DNA of 64,000 bases from G965222335 sp965222335 (GCA_965222335.1 OZ244944.1:2976001-3040000), one strand, 5' to 3'. Positions 18,428-26,560 are shown, counted from the stretch's first letter. Numbers and translations: made by a program. Notes: generated by a model from the sequence alone, not told the origin.

Positions 18428-18512
18428 GGGCCCTGGCGGACACGCTAACAGCGTGACCTCCATGTCGCGCTCGGCACTGGCCGTCCATGGCCAGTGACGG
18501 TCCGCCAGAGCC
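18428..18512. repeat. Branched palindromic element
   Basis: An outer stem joins GGGCCCTGGCGGA (18428-18440) to TCCGCCAGAGCCC (18501-18513, one mismatch). Inside it are two perfect hairpins: CACGC/GCGTG (18441-18455) and CACTGGCC/GGCCAGTG (18475-18496). The result is a three-way-junction shape. No open reading frame explains it, and no second copy was seen in the window. Confidence 0.6.
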
Positions 18513-18574
18513 CCGCCGCGCCCGCCGCCCTTGAGTTGGAGCGTGTTTTCCGCGTACCAGCGCCAGGTTCCCAA

Positions 18575-18723
18575 CAATCTAACTTACGCAGCATCAGTAG
18601 CGCCCGGCCAAGCCGTGGGCCCGCAGGGACCGTGTGAGGCAGGAAGCCGAACACGAGCCCCCATGGAAGGGTTCACGGCGGGTCCCGAAGGGCCTGCGGC
18701 TTGGCCGGGCGCGGCGACAATGC
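18575..18723 (+). repeat. 149-bp structured direct repeat, copy 1
   Basis: Near-identical to 20004-20152, in the same orientation. A 31-nt arm at 18601-18631 pairs with 18681-18711, broken only by a 3x3 internal loop (GCA against GAA). The enclosed part can fold two more hairpins, GTGT/ACAC with an inner GGC/GCC, and AGCCC/GGGTT. Stem differences from copy 2 keep pairing if the plus strand is read as RNA. A short open frame through it carries no recognisable protein. Confidence 0.85.
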
Positions 18724-18790
18724 TCCCGAGGGTACTCACACCGGCGGAATCCGCCACTGATAGCAATGATCCGAATCTTGCGGCGTGATT

Positions 18791-18810
18791 AATTGGGGAC
18801 GGATACCTAT
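18791..18810 (+). repeat. GGGGACGGATACC element, copy C (half-site)
   Basis: AATTGGGGACGGATACCTAT is present at 18791-18810 without its complementary arm. It lies 98 bp before the island sulfotransferase start, as though the element was broken by insertion or deletion. Confidence 0.7.
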
Positions 18811-18907
18811 CTCCAGGCCAGCACCTGTTGCCAGCGCCATTCCGTAGCCCGGCCGGGGTATGGATGGTAGAATCTCGCCGCTTTATTGTTCGGATCCTCC
18901 TCTCACC

Positions 18908-19864
18908 GTGACCAAACCGCTTTTCCTCCACATCGGCCTGCACAAGACCGGCAGTACCTCAGTGCAGAGGTACTTCAGCGACAACCAGCGAGTGCTCCTG
19001 CGGCATGGGATTCTTTACCCCGAGGTGGGCGTATTGCACGGCGGACACCACGAAATCGCCTGGAGCTGCGGCACACGCCGGCACGAGCGCAATGATGATC
19101 TCCTTGACAGCTTTATCGCTAAAATCGTCAAGAAAGCGAGCAGCAGCTCATGCCGCTCCGTGGTGATCAGTTCGGAGGAGTTTGAGTCCGGTCGCAGTAT
19201 TGCCCGGCTCGCCAACCTGTCCAGGCATTTCGAGGTCAGGGTGGTGGCGTATATCAGAAAGCAGGACGAGTTGCTGGAGTCGCAGTACAACCAGCACCTG
19301 CGCCAGTACGACATCCGGTTTGCCGGGTCGATCTATCAGTTTGCTCTGAAGCATAACTTTTTCCATCAGTTCAACTTTCGCAACAAGGTCGAGCGCTGGG
19401 CGAAAATATTCGGCGAGGACAGCATTATCGTCAGACCCTACGGCACAGAGCTGGTGGACAGGGATGTGTGCCGCGACTTCCTGTCCCTGGTTGCACCGTC
19501 GCTGCTGGAAACCTACCAGGCTTCTGCAACCCCTCGTGACAATGTGAGCTTGCCAGCGGTGGCGCTGCCTTACCTTGCCCGCCTGAACGCGCTCAATTTG
19601 TCCTTCGAGCAGCACCAGCGTGCTCTTGATCGACTCTCCGCCATGTTTGCAGGCGCGCCCAAAGCAAGCCTTTTGAGCTTTGAGGAGTCAGCTGAGTTCT
19701 TCGAGAAATTCGAGGTTACCAATACCGCGCTGGCGAAGAAGTACCTGCACCTGGACTCTGATCCGCTGGAGACACTGGTGGCCGCCGCGGAATCTTATCA
19801 ACACGTGCTTCACAGCGATGTTGACGAAGCCACGCTGCTGCGCCTGTTACAGGACATTAGCTAG
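18908..19864 (+). CDS. Sulfotransferase family protein on a repeat-bounded island
   Basis: About 318 residues from the GTG at 18908, where the protein opens with LFLHIGLHKTGSTSVQ, a PAPS phosphate-binding loop (residues 7-16); an ATG at 18860 would add 16 residues of doubtful value. YIRKQDELLESQYNQ and WAKIFGEDSIIVRPYG match segments of the product of the gene at 4172, so they are paralogues. The gene stands alone between two structured repeats and several GGGGACGGATACC elements, and its wording (AAA, TTT-rich codons in places) looks less GC-biased than its neighbours, which suggests transfer. No ribosome site is clear at either start. It probably sulfates a glycan, possibly together with the cluster at 695-12775. 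Confidence 0.75.
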   Translation: MTKPLFLHIGLHKTGSTSVQRYFSDNQRVLLRHGILYPEVGVLHGGHHEIAWSCGTRRHERNDDLLDSFIAKIVKKASSSSCRSVVISSEEFESGRSIARLANLSRHFEVRVVAYIRKQDELLESQYNQHLRQYDIRFAGSIYQFALKHNFFHQFNFRNKVERWAKIFGEDSIIVRPYGTELVDRDVCRDFLSLVAPSLLETYQASATPRDNVSLPAVALPYLARLNALNLSFEQHQRALDRLSAMFAGAPKASLLSFEESAEFFEKFEVTNTALAKKYLHLDSDPLETLVAAAESYQHVLHSDVDEATLLRLLQDIS

Positions 19865-19945
19865 CGACACAGAAAGTCGGAATCAGCGAATTCCAGCAGC
19901 ACAGACAGCAGGCAAATCCGGTTCCCGCCAATTGTGGGCCAAAAG

Positions 19946-19995
19946 GGGGACGGATACCTGTTTGTCGCTCAGACAATAAGTATCCGTTCCCAATT
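19946..19995. repeat. GGGGACGGATACC element, copy D
   Basis: GGGGACGGATACC (19946-19958) faces AAGTATCCGTTCCC (19978-19991) with an inner TGTC/GACA stem, making an imperfect palindrome that ends in AATT. It lies 82 bp after the island sulfotransferase stop and may help end its transcript, though there is no T-run. Confidence 0.75.
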
Positions 19996-20003
19996 ACGCT
20001 CAT

Positions 20004-20152
20004 CAATCTAACTTACGCACCTCCGGTAGCGCCCGGCCGAGCCGCGGGCCCGCAGGGACCGTGTGAGGCAGGAAGCCGAACACGAGCCCCCAGGGATGGG
20101 TTCACGGCGGGTCCCGAAGGGCCCGCGGCTTGGCCGGGCGCGGGGACAATGC
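20004..20152 (+). repeat. 149-bp structured direct repeat, copy 2
   Basis: Second copy of the element at 18575-18723, same length and orientation. Arms 20030-20060 and 20110-20140 pair with the same 3x3 internal loop. Compared with copy 1, three stem pairs differ: A-T to G-T, T-G to C-G, and G-T to G-C, all compatible with pairing in a plus-strand RNA. The loop region is almost unchanged (AGCCCCCAGGGATGGGTTC against AGCCCCCATGGAAGGGTTC). Confidence 0.85.
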
Positions 20153-20162
20153 CAGATTAAAT

Positions 20163-20216
20163 GGGGACGGATACTTATTTCCCCGATGGAGGGAGAATAG
20201 GTATCCGTCCCCAATT
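20163..20216. repeat. GGGGACGGATACC element, copy E
   Basis: GGGGACGGATACTTA (20163-20177) and TAGGTATCCGTCCCC (20198-20212) form an inverted repeat with one wobble and a 20-base loop, followed by AATT. It closes the island 111 bp before the PuuD-like gene. Confidence 0.8.
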
Positions 20217-20326
20217 ATGCTCGAGGCTTAAGTTCGACCGGGCTGGCGCTCAACAACCTTCTGGTTACGCCACCACACCAGGGGTGTACAATTGGGCCGA
20301 ACCATAACCAAAACAAGGAGCGAGCC

Positions 20327-20947
20327 ATGATCGTCGAATTCATCTTACGCTGGGCACACGTTATCTTCGGTATCACCTGGATAGGGTTCCTGTACTACTT
20401 CAACTTCGTCCAGACCGAGTACTTCAAGGAAGCCGAGGCCGATGCCAAGGCGGACGCGATGAAGAAGCTGGCACCGCGGGCCCTGTGGTGGTTTCGCTGG
20501 GGCGCGATGTTTACCTTTATCACCGGCCTCGCCCTGCTGCATTTCGTGGGCGCGTTCAGTAACTTTGTCGGCGCTTCCCTGATCTGGATTGGCGCCTTGG
20601 CGGGAACCTTCATGTTCCTCAACGTGTGGCTGATTATCTGGCCCAAGCAGCAGATCGTGCTGGGCATGAAAGAGGGTGACGGCCCCGCGGCGGCGGCCAA
20701 GGCGGGCCTGGCCTCGCGCACCAACACGCTGTTCTCCGGTCCCATGCTGCTGGGCATGCTGGGTTCCAAGCACCTGTACATTGCCGACCTCAGCGCCACC
20801 GGCCTGATCGCCTGTGCGGCGATTATCGTGGCCCTGGAGCTGAACGCCCTATTTGGCAAGACCGGCCCCATGACCAGCGTCATCGGCGTGATCCACATGA
20901 GCGTCGCGCTCACCGCCCTGCTGTGGCTGTTGCTGGCCTTCCTGTAG
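20327..20947 (+). CDS. PuuD-like integral membrane protein (urate oxidase N-terminal domain)
   Basis: 206 residues with about six to seven hydrophobic segments. WAHVIFGITWIGFLYYFNF near the start and the later LWWFRWGAMFTFITGLALL and MFLNVWLIIWPKQQ segments match the membrane part of PuuD, a urate hydroxylase that carries a cytochrome c domain at its C terminus. Here the cytochrome c domain (CxxCH) is absent and the protein ends after the last helix, so it could be a stand-alone membrane domain of another redox process. No purine-catabolism genes lie nearby. A clear AAGGAG site precedes the ATG, and TACAAT at 20287-20292 may be its -10 box. Confidence 0.65.
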   Translation: MIVEFILRWAHVIFGITWIGFLYYFNFVQTEYFKEAEADAKADAMKKLAPRALWWFRWGAMFTFITGLALLHFVGAFSNFVGASLIWIGALAGTFMFLNVWLIIWPKQQIVLGMKEGDGPAAAAKAGLASRTNTLFSGPMLLGMLGSKHLYIADLSATGLIACAAIIVALELNALFGKTGPMTSVIGVIHMSVALTALLWLLLAFL

Positions 20948-20965
20948 GTCAGGCAGCACCGCGAT

Positions 20966-20989
20966 AGCCGGGGCTTGCCCCGGCTTTTT
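20966..20989 (+). terminator. Rho-independent terminator after the PuuD-like gene
   Basis: AGCCGGGGC (20966-20974) and GCCCCGGCT (20977-20985) form a perfect 9-bp stem with a TT loop, followed by TTTTG. It lies 19 bp after the stop codon. Confidence 0.9.
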
Positions 20990-21013
20990 GTTTCTGCGCC
21001 CGTGGCCCCTATG

Positions 21014-21019
21014 TATAAT
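21014..21019 (+). promoter_or_regulatory. Candidate -10 box for the coiled-coil membrane protein gene
   Basis: A perfect TATAAT lies 32 bp before the ATG at 21051. The sequence 17 bp upstream, TTTCTG, is a weak -35. It follows the preceding terminator directly, which supports a promoter here. Confidence 0.5.
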
Positions 21020-21050
21020 GGCCGCTCGCTTCTCACGCTACACACGGTTT

Positions 21051-21818
21051 ATGCCTCAAGACGATCTGGACCACATTCCCTCCATTGTCCCGGCCCGGGA
21101 TTCCGAGCAGCACTACGCGACCAGCAAGTCCCGCAAGCCCAGGGGCGGTGCCTCCCGCAATGGGGGTGGGCAGCCGCCTGCGGGCAATGGTGGCCTGCTC
21201 GGGCGGCTGGTGCTGACGCTCGCGCTGGTGGGCGCTGCGGTGGGTTGTGCCTGGGCCTGGCAGCTGCAGCAGCAGCTGGAGGCATCCGAACAGCAGATGC
21301 AGCGCTATGCGGACCGGATTGCCGACCTGGAGGCGCGCCTGTCGGATACCGACGAGGGACTGAGCCAGAATACCCAGGCGATGGCGGTCAAGATCAAGGA
21401 GCTGTACTCGGAGGTAGACAAGCTCTGGGCCTCGGCCTGGCGCCGCAACAAGGCGGCGATTGAAGAGCTGGAAACCGCCAGCGCCAGCCAGGGTAAAAAG
21501 CTGGCCAGCGCGGAAAAGTCACTCAGCGCGGTCCAGAGCCAGCTGCAGGGTGCGTCAGCCGATATCGCCAAGCTGAAAAGCGTGGCGGGGGACCTGGAGC
21601 GCCTGATGGCCAGTGCCAAGTCCAATCAGGCCGAGGTGGAGCGGGTGGCTGACAAGCTGAACGCGGTCAATCTCGACCTCAGCAAGATCAACCAGCGGGT
21701 GCAGAGCAACGAGGAGTGGGTGAACTCCATCAACGCTTTCCGGCGCCAGATCAACGCTTCGATTTCCGATCTCCAGGCCACGGTGCGTAGCCTGCAGGCC
21801 GGGTCCGGGCCGGCCTGA
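21051..21818 (+). CDS. Single-pass membrane protein with long coiled coil, unknown function
   Basis: 255 residues from the ATG at 21051. The first 55 residues are hydrophilic and disordered-looking (RKPRGGASRNGGGQPPAGNGG), then one membrane helix (LLGRLVLTLALVGAAVGCAWAW), then about 180 residues of heptad-like sequence rich in Ala, Glu, Gln, Lys and Leu with no Pro, ending SISDLQATVRSLQAG. The topology is N-in with a periplasmic coiled coil. I do not recognise a family; the shape recalls cell-envelope or division scaffolds such as HemX- or FtsB-like proteins, but no motif supports a name. It starts right after a terminator and ends 44 bp before the fumarase gene. Confidence 0.65.
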   Translation: MPQDDLDHIPSIVPARDSEQHYATSKSRKPRGGASRNGGGQPPAGNGGLLGRLVLTLALVGAAVGCAWAWQLQQQLEASEQQMQRYADRIADLEARLSDTDEGLSQNTQAMAVKIKELYSEVDKLWASAWRRNKAAIEELETASASQGKKLASAEKSLSAVQSQLQGASADIAKLKSVAGDLERLMASAKSNQAEVERVADKLNAVNLDLSKINQRVQSNEEWVNSINAFRRQINASISDLQATVRSLQAGSGPA

Positions 21819-21862
21819 ACGGCAGGCCGCACCCGGGGCCCCAGACAACGCGAGGAATTCCC

Positions 21863-23386
21863 ATGACTGTCATACGCCAGGATGATTTCATCGATAGCGT
21901 GGCCGACGCGCTTCAGTTCATTTCCTATTACCACCCCCTGGACTTCGTCAAGGCGGTCAACGAGGCCTACGAGCGGGAGCAGAATCCCGCGGCCCGGGAC
22001 GCGATGGCGCAGATCCTGATCAACTCGCGCATGTGTGCCACCGGCCACCGCCCGATCTGCCAGGATACGGGCATTGTCACCGTGTTCCTGAAGATCGGCA
22101 TGGATGTACGCTGGGATGCGACCCTGTCGGTGGCGGACATGGTCAACGAGGGTGTGCGCCGGGCCTATACCCACCCGGACAACGTCCTGCGCGCTTCCAT
22201 TCTCGAAGACCCTGCCGGTGCGCGACGCAATACCAAGGACAATACACCCGCGGTGATTCACATGGAGGTCGTCCCGGGCGCCACGGTGGATGTGCAGGTC
22301 GCCGCCAAGGGCGGGGGCTCTGAAAACAAGTCCAAGATGGTGATGCTCAACCCCTCCGACAGCATTGTCGACTGGGTGGTGAAGACCGTACCCACCATGG
22401 GCGCCGGCTGGTGCCCCCCGGGCATGCTTGGTATCGGCATCGGCGGCACCGCGGAGAAGGCGGCGGTGATGGCCAAGGAATCCCTGATGGACCCGATCGA
22501 TATCCACGAGCTGCGCGCGCGCGGCCCCAGCAACCGGGTAGAGGAGTTGCGCCTGGAGATCATGGACGCGGTCAACCGCCTGGGCATCGGCGCCCAGGGC
22601 CTCGGCGGCCTGACCACGGTACTGGACGTGAAGATCATGGACTATCCCACCCACGCGGCGTCGCTGCCGGTGGCGATGATCCCCAACTGCGCCGCCACCC
22701 GCCACGCCCATTTCGTGCTGGATGGCTCCGGCCCCGCGCTGCAGACGCCCCCGGACCTGGACCAGTGGCCCGACATCACCTGGGAGGCCGGCGACCAGGT
22801 GCGCCGGGTCAATCTCGACACCGTCACCCGGGAAGAAGCCGCCCAGTGGCAGCCCGGGGATACCCTGCTGCTGTCGGGCAAAATGCTTACCGGCCGCGAT
22901 GCCGCGCACAAGAAGATGCAGGAGCTGATCCAGTCCGGCGAGGGCCTGCCGGCAGAGGTTGATCTTGAAGGGCGCTTTATCTACTACGTGGGGCCGGTGG
23001 ACCCGGTGCGCGACGAGGTCGTGGGTCCCGCCGGCCCGACCACCTCCACCCGGATGGACAAGTTCACCGACTTTATCCTCGAGCAGACCGGCCTGCTGGG
23101 CATGATTGGCAAGGCCGAGCGTGGCCCCACCGGCATCGAGGCGATCAAGAAGCACGAGGCGGTCTACCTGATGGCCGTGGGCGGTGCCGCCTACCTGGTG
23201 TCCAAGGCGATTACCTCCGCCAAGGTGGTTGCCTTCCCGGAACTGGGCATGGAGGCGATCTACGAGTTCGAGGTCAAGGACATGCCGGTGAGCGTGGCGG
23301 TGGACGCCCGTGGCACCTCGGTACACGAGATCGGCCCCAAAATCTGGAAGCAGAAGATCGAGGAGCAGGCCCTGGAGGTCATCTGA
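21863..23386 (+). CDS. fumA: Class I (iron-sulfur) fumarate hydratase
   Basis: 507 residues, the size of single-chain class I fumarases. RPICQDTGIVTVF near residue 62 contains the first cluster-ligating cysteine, GWCPPGMLGIGIGGT near 183 the second region, and IPNCAATRHAHF near 273 the third, consistent with a 4Fe-4S cluster. The enzyme interconverts fumarate and malate in the TCA cycle. The C-terminal beta part (YYVGPVDP, GPTTSTRMDKF, GKAERG) corresponds to the fumA C-terminal domain. GCGAGGAA precedes the ATG. sbcB follows after 4 bp. The choice of fumA over fumB as the symbol is by convention only. Confidence 0.93.
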   Translation: MTVIRQDDFIDSVADALQFISYYHPLDFVKAVNEAYEREQNPAARDAMAQILINSRMCATGHRPICQDTGIVTVFLKIGMDVRWDATLSVADMVNEGVRRAYTHPDNVLRASILEDPAGARRNTKDNTPAVIHMEVVPGATVDVQVAAKGGGSENKSKMVMLNPSDSIVDWVVKTVPTMGAGWCPPGMLGIGIGGTAEKAAVMAKESLMDPIDIHELRARGPSNRVEELRLEIMDAVNRLGIGAQGLGGLTTVLDVKIMDYPTHAASLPVAMIPNCAATRHAHFVLDGSGPALQTPPDLDQWPDITWEAGDQVRRVNLDTVTREEAAQWQPGDTLLLSGKMLTGRDAAHKKMQELIQSGEGLPAEVDLEGRFIYYVGPVDPVRDEVVGPAGPTTSTRMDKFTDFILEQTGLLGMIGKAERGPTGIEAIKKHEAVYLMAVGGAAYLVSKAITSAKVVAFPELGMEAIYEFEVKDMPVSVAVDARGTSVHEIGPKIWKQKIEEQALEVI

Positions 23387-23390
23387 GCCG

Positions 23391-24842
23391 GTGCCTGCAA
23401 CGACCTACTACTGGCACGACTACGAGACCTTCGGCGCCGACCCGAGCCGGGACCGGCCGGTGCAGTTCGCCGGCCTGCGCACCGACAGCGACCTGAACCC
23501 CATCGGCGAGCCGCTGGTGATTTACGCCAGGCCGGCCAACGATTTCCTGCCCCATCCCGGCGCCTGCCTGGTGACCGGGATCACCCCCCAGGAAGCGCTT
23601 GCGAAAGGCGTCACCGAGAGCGAGTTTATCCGCCAGATTCACGCGGAACTGGCCGAGCCCGGCACCTGCGGGGTGGGCTACAACTCGCTGCGCTTTGACG
23701 ACGAGGTCACCCGCTACACGCTCTACCGCAACCTCTACGATCCCTACGCCCGGGAGTGGCAGAACGGGAATTCGCGCTGGGATATCATCGACATGCTGCG
23801 CGCGGCCTACGCCCTGCGTCCCGAGGGCATCGAGTGGCCCCTGCGCGAGGACGGGCAGGTCAGTTTCCGCCTGGAAGACCTGACCGCTGCCAACGGCATC
23901 AGCCACGAGGCGGCCCACGATGCCCTGTCCGATGTGCATGCCACCATCGCCATGGCGCGCCTCGTCCGCGAGCGTCAGCCGCGGCTGTACGATTACGTCC
24001 TCCAGCACCGGGACAAGCGCTCGGTGCAGGGCCTGCTGGATGTTGCGGGCATGAAACCGGTGCTGCACGTGTCGGGCATGTTCGGGGCCGAGCGGATGAA
24101 CACCGCCCTGGTGGTGCCGCTGGCGGCGCACCCGGACAACCGCAACGAGATCATCTGCTACGACCTCAGTATCGACCCGGCACCCCTGGGCACGCTGACG
24201 CCCGCGGAGCTGCGCCAGCTGCTGTACACCCGCGGGGAGGACCTGCCCGCGGGCCAGGCACGCCCGGGGCTGAAAACCGTGCACATCAATCGCTGCCCCC
24301 TGCTGGTGACCGCGAAGATGGCGACGCCGGCGGTGGCTGCCCGGGTCGGCCTGGACGGCGACCTGTGCCGGGCCAACCTCGCAGCCCTGCGGGCCCAGCG
24401 CGAGGCGGATCCCGCGGGCTTTACCGGCAAACTGCAGGCGGTATTCGGTGAGCGCGAGTACGCGCCGATCACGGATCCGGACCGGATGCTCTACAGCGGC
24501 GGCTTTTTCCCCGAGCAGGATAAGAGCACCCTGGAGCGGGTGCGCGCGGCCACCCCGGAACAGCTTGCGCAGGAGCGCTTCAGCTTTGCTGACCCGCGCC
24601 TGCCGGAGATGCTGTTTCGCTACCGCGCGCGCAACTGGCCCGAGAGCCTGAACGCCGAGGAACTGGCCCAGTGGGAGGAGTTCCGCTTCCAGCGCCTGAC
24701 GGACCCAGAGGCCGACGCCGGCCTGTGTATGGAGGCTTTTCAGGAGGAGATCGAGGGGCGCCTGGCAGATCCCGCCCTGGAGCCGGCGAAGCGACAGCTA
24801 CTGCAGGAGCTGCTGGACTACGGCGACACCCTGCTCGCCTGA
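23391..24842 (+). CDS. sbcB: Exodeoxyribonuclease I
   Basis: 483 residues from the GTG at 23391, chosen because the family starts just before the YYWHDYETFG exonuclease motif I. Other matches are GEPLVIYARPANDFLPHPGA-like substrate strand, GYNSLRFDDEVTRY, NSRWDIIDMLRAAYALRPEG and HDALSDVHAT, giving the DEDDh set of acidic residues and histidine. The rest covers the SH3-like and helical domains of ExoI. It degrades single-stranded DNA 3' to 5' in recombination and mismatch repair. It follows the fumarase stop by 4 nt; the pairing has no obvious functional meaning. Confidence 0.93.
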   Translation: MPATTYYWHDYETFGADPSRDRPVQFAGLRTDSDLNPIGEPLVIYARPANDFLPHPGACLVTGITPQEALAKGVTESEFIRQIHAELAEPGTCGVGYNSLRFDDEVTRYTLYRNLYDPYAREWQNGNSRWDIIDMLRAAYALRPEGIEWPLREDGQVSFRLEDLTAANGISHEAAHDALSDVHATIAMARLVRERQPRLYDYVLQHRDKRSVQGLLDVAGMKPVLHVSGMFGAERMNTALVVPLAAHPDNRNEIICYDLSIDPAPLGTLTPAELRQLLYTRGEDLPAGQARPGLKTVHINRCPLLVTAKMATPAVAARVGLDGDLCRANLAALRAQREADPAGFTGKLQAVFGEREYAPITDPDRMLYSGGFFPEQDKSTLERVRAATPEQLAQERFSFADPRLPEMLFRYRARNWPESLNAEELAQWEEFRFQRLTDPEADAGLCMEAFQEEIEGRLADPALEPAKRQLLQELLDYGDTLLA

Positions 24843-24896
24843 GTGCGTTCCCGGCGCCCCGGCGCACACCGATGGGCAGTGCCCCCCTTCAGACCC

Positions 24897-24902
24897 TATA
24901 AT
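24897..24902 (+). promoter_or_regulatory. Candidate -10 box for pyrB
   Basis: A perfect TATAAT lies 34 bp before the pyrB GTG, after the end of sbcB. No strong -35 box (GGGCAG at the expected place). No attenuator-like hairpin or pyrimidine leader peptide was seen in the short leader. Confidence 0.45.
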
Positions 24903-24935
24903 GCTCGGCAACGTCCAGCAGGGAGAGCGCCCCGC

Positions 24936-25949
24936 GTGCAGTTTGCCGGCAGCCACATACTATCCATTACCCAGTTTGAACGCCCGGACGTGGAGCGGAT
25001 CTTCGCCGTGGCCGATCGCATGGAGCCCTACGCCCATCGCAAACGCATTACCAAGGTGCTGGACGGCGCGATTCTCGGTTCCATGTTCTTCGAGCCGAGC
25101 ACCCGCACCCGGGTCAGCTTCGGCAGCGCCTTCAACCTGCTCGGCGGGGAGGTGCGCGAGACCACCGGCTTTGAGAACTCGGCCATCGCCAAGGGCGAAT
25201 CCCTCTACGACACCGCCCGGGTCCTCAGTGGCTACTCGGATGTCATCGCCATGCGCCACCCGGCCTCGGGCTCGGTGGCGGAATTTGCCGCCGCCAGCCG
25301 GGTGCCGGTGATCAATGGCGGCGACGGTGCCAACGAGCACCCCAGCCAGGCCCTGCTCGACCTGTACACGATCAAGAAGGAGCTGGCGGGCCGCGGTCGC
25401 GGCATCGACCAGCTGCGCATCGCCATGGTGGGTGACCTGCGCTACGGTCGCACCGTGCACTCCCTGTGCAAGTTGCTGGCGCTGTTTGATGGCATCCAGG
25501 TGCTGCTGGTGTCCCCCGACGAACTGCGCATGCCCGGCGAACTGGTGGAGCAGCTGCGCGCGGCGGGTCACGCGGTCGAGGAGTCGGACGTCCTCGAGGC
25601 CAGCATTGCCCACGTGGACATCGTGTATTCCACCCGTATCCAGGAAGAGCGTTTCAGCTCCCAGCAGGAGGCCGACCTCTACCGCGGCCGCTTCCGGCTC
25701 AACCAGAGCATCTATACCCAGCACTGCGAGCCCAATACGGTGATCATGCATCCCCTGCCGCGGGACTCGCGGGATACCGCGCGAGAGCTGGACGACGATC
25801 TCAACGACAACCCCAATCTCGCGATCTTCCGCCAGACGGATAACGGCGTGCTGGTGCGGATGGCCCTGTTCGCCCTGGTGCTGGACGTGGCAGAGCGGGT
25901 GGATGACCACGCCCGGGATGTGACCTGGTACACCGCGGGCCGGTTTTGA
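24936..25949 (+). CDS. pyrB: Aspartate carbamoyltransferase catalytic subunit
   Basis: 337 residues from GTG 24936, which has AGGGAGAG 9 nt ahead. MFFEPSTRTRVSF is the carbamoyl-phosphate-binding STRTR motif, GDGANEHPSQALLDLYT the HPxQ motif, and MVGDLRYGRTVHSL and HPLPR the aspartate-domain motifs. The enzyme condenses carbamoyl phosphate and aspartate in the second step of pyrimidine synthesis. No regulatory pyrI or inactive pyrC' follows, unlike enteric or pseudomonad operons; instead nudF overlaps the stop by one base. About 30 residues longer than E. coli PyrB (from memory), mainly at the C terminus. Confidence 0.94.
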   Translation: MQFAGSHILSITQFERPDVERIFAVADRMEPYAHRKRITKVLDGAILGSMFFEPSTRTRVSFGSAFNLLGGEVRETTGFENSAIAKGESLYDTARVLSGYSDVIAMRHPASGSVAEFAAASRVPVINGGDGANEHPSQALLDLYTIKKELAGRGRGIDQLRIAMVGDLRYGRTVHSLCKLLALFDGIQVLLVSPDELRMPGELVEQLRAAGHAVEESDVLEASIAHVDIVYSTRIQEERFSSQQEADLYRGRFRLNQSIYTQHCEPNTVIMHPLPRDSRDTARELDDDLNDNPNLAIFRQTDNGVLVRMALFALVLDVAERVDDHARDVTWYTAGRF

Positions 25950-26560
25950 TGCGCCTGCGCTTTGGTGCAGACGCGGTCCGGGTACTGCGCGACGAGACCG
26001 CATTCCAGGGGCATTACGCCGTGCGCCGGCTGCAGCTGCAGCACCGCCTGTTCGCCGGGGGCTGGAGTGAGCCCCTGCAGCGGGAGGTGTTTGAGCGCGG
26101 CGATTCGGTGGGAGTGCTGCCCTATTACCCGGAATCCGACAGCCTGGTGCTGATCGAGCAGTTTCGCCCCGGGGCGCTGCGCGGGCATGACAGCCCCTGG
26201 ATGCTGGAACTGGTCGCCGGGGTCGTAGAGCCCGGCGAGGACGACAGTGACGTGGTCCACCGGGAGGCCCGGGAAGAGGCCGCCTGTGAGCTGGCCGAGC
26301 TGCTGCCGATCGCCCGCTTTTTCCCCAGCGCGGGCGCGTGCTCGGAGCAGGTGCGCCTGTATTGCGGGCGGGTGACCCGGGCCGGCATCGGCGAGCTGCA
26401 CGGCCTGGACAGTGAATCCGAGGACATCCTGGTGCACGAGGTGCCCCGGCAGGAGGCTCTGCAACTGCTGGCGGATGACCGGGTGCCCAACGGCCATACC
26501 CTGATTGCCCTGCAGTGGCTGGCCCTGCAGGGCGAGCGCCTGCGCGAGCGCTGGGGCTGA
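25949..26560 (+). CDS. nudF: ADP-ribose pyrophosphatase, Nudix family
   Basis: 203 residues. The Nudix box runs from Gly 91 (GVVEPGE, then REAREEA to residue 111), matching GX5EX7REUXEEXGU except that Ala replaces the usual Gly near the end. The length, the FRPGALRG and MLELVAGVVE segments and the FFPSAGACSEQ strand fit NudF-type ADP-ribose diphosphatases, which split ADP-ribose to AMP and ribose 5-phosphate. The ATG overlaps the pyrB stop by one base (TGATG), so the two are translationally coupled. Confidence 0.85.
   Translation: MRLRFGADAVRVLRDETAFQGHYAVRRLQLQHRLFAGGWSEPLQREVFERGDSVGVLPYYPESDSLVLIEQFRPGALRGHDSPWMLELVAGVVEPGEDDSDVVHREAREEAACELAELLPIARFFPSAGACSEQVRLYCGRVTRAGIGELHGLDSESEDILVHEVPRQEALQLLADDRVPNGHTLIALQWLALQGERLRERWG

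Larger units (their letters stand above)
18351..20216. other. Repeat-bounded sulfotransferase island
   Basis: Between the groESL terminator and the PuuD-like gene, about 2 kb holds one gene (sulfotransferase) and otherwise repeats: elements B and C, the branched palindrome and structured repeat copy 1 on the left, and element D, structured repeat copy 2 and element E on the right. The two structured repeats are direct and 1,429 bp apart. No transposase, integrase or target-site duplication was found, so calling it mobile is inference. Confidence 0.5.

Noticed and set aside
18531..18788. 85-codon plus-strand open frame inside the structured repeat
   Set aside because: Coding potential comes entirely from the palindromic repeat; the second repeat copy does not keep the same frame as a gene.
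21626..23326. 566-codon minus-strand open frame over the fumarase gene
   Set aside because: His- and Gly-rich translation typical of an antisense shadow; the plus strand encodes a complete class I fumarase.
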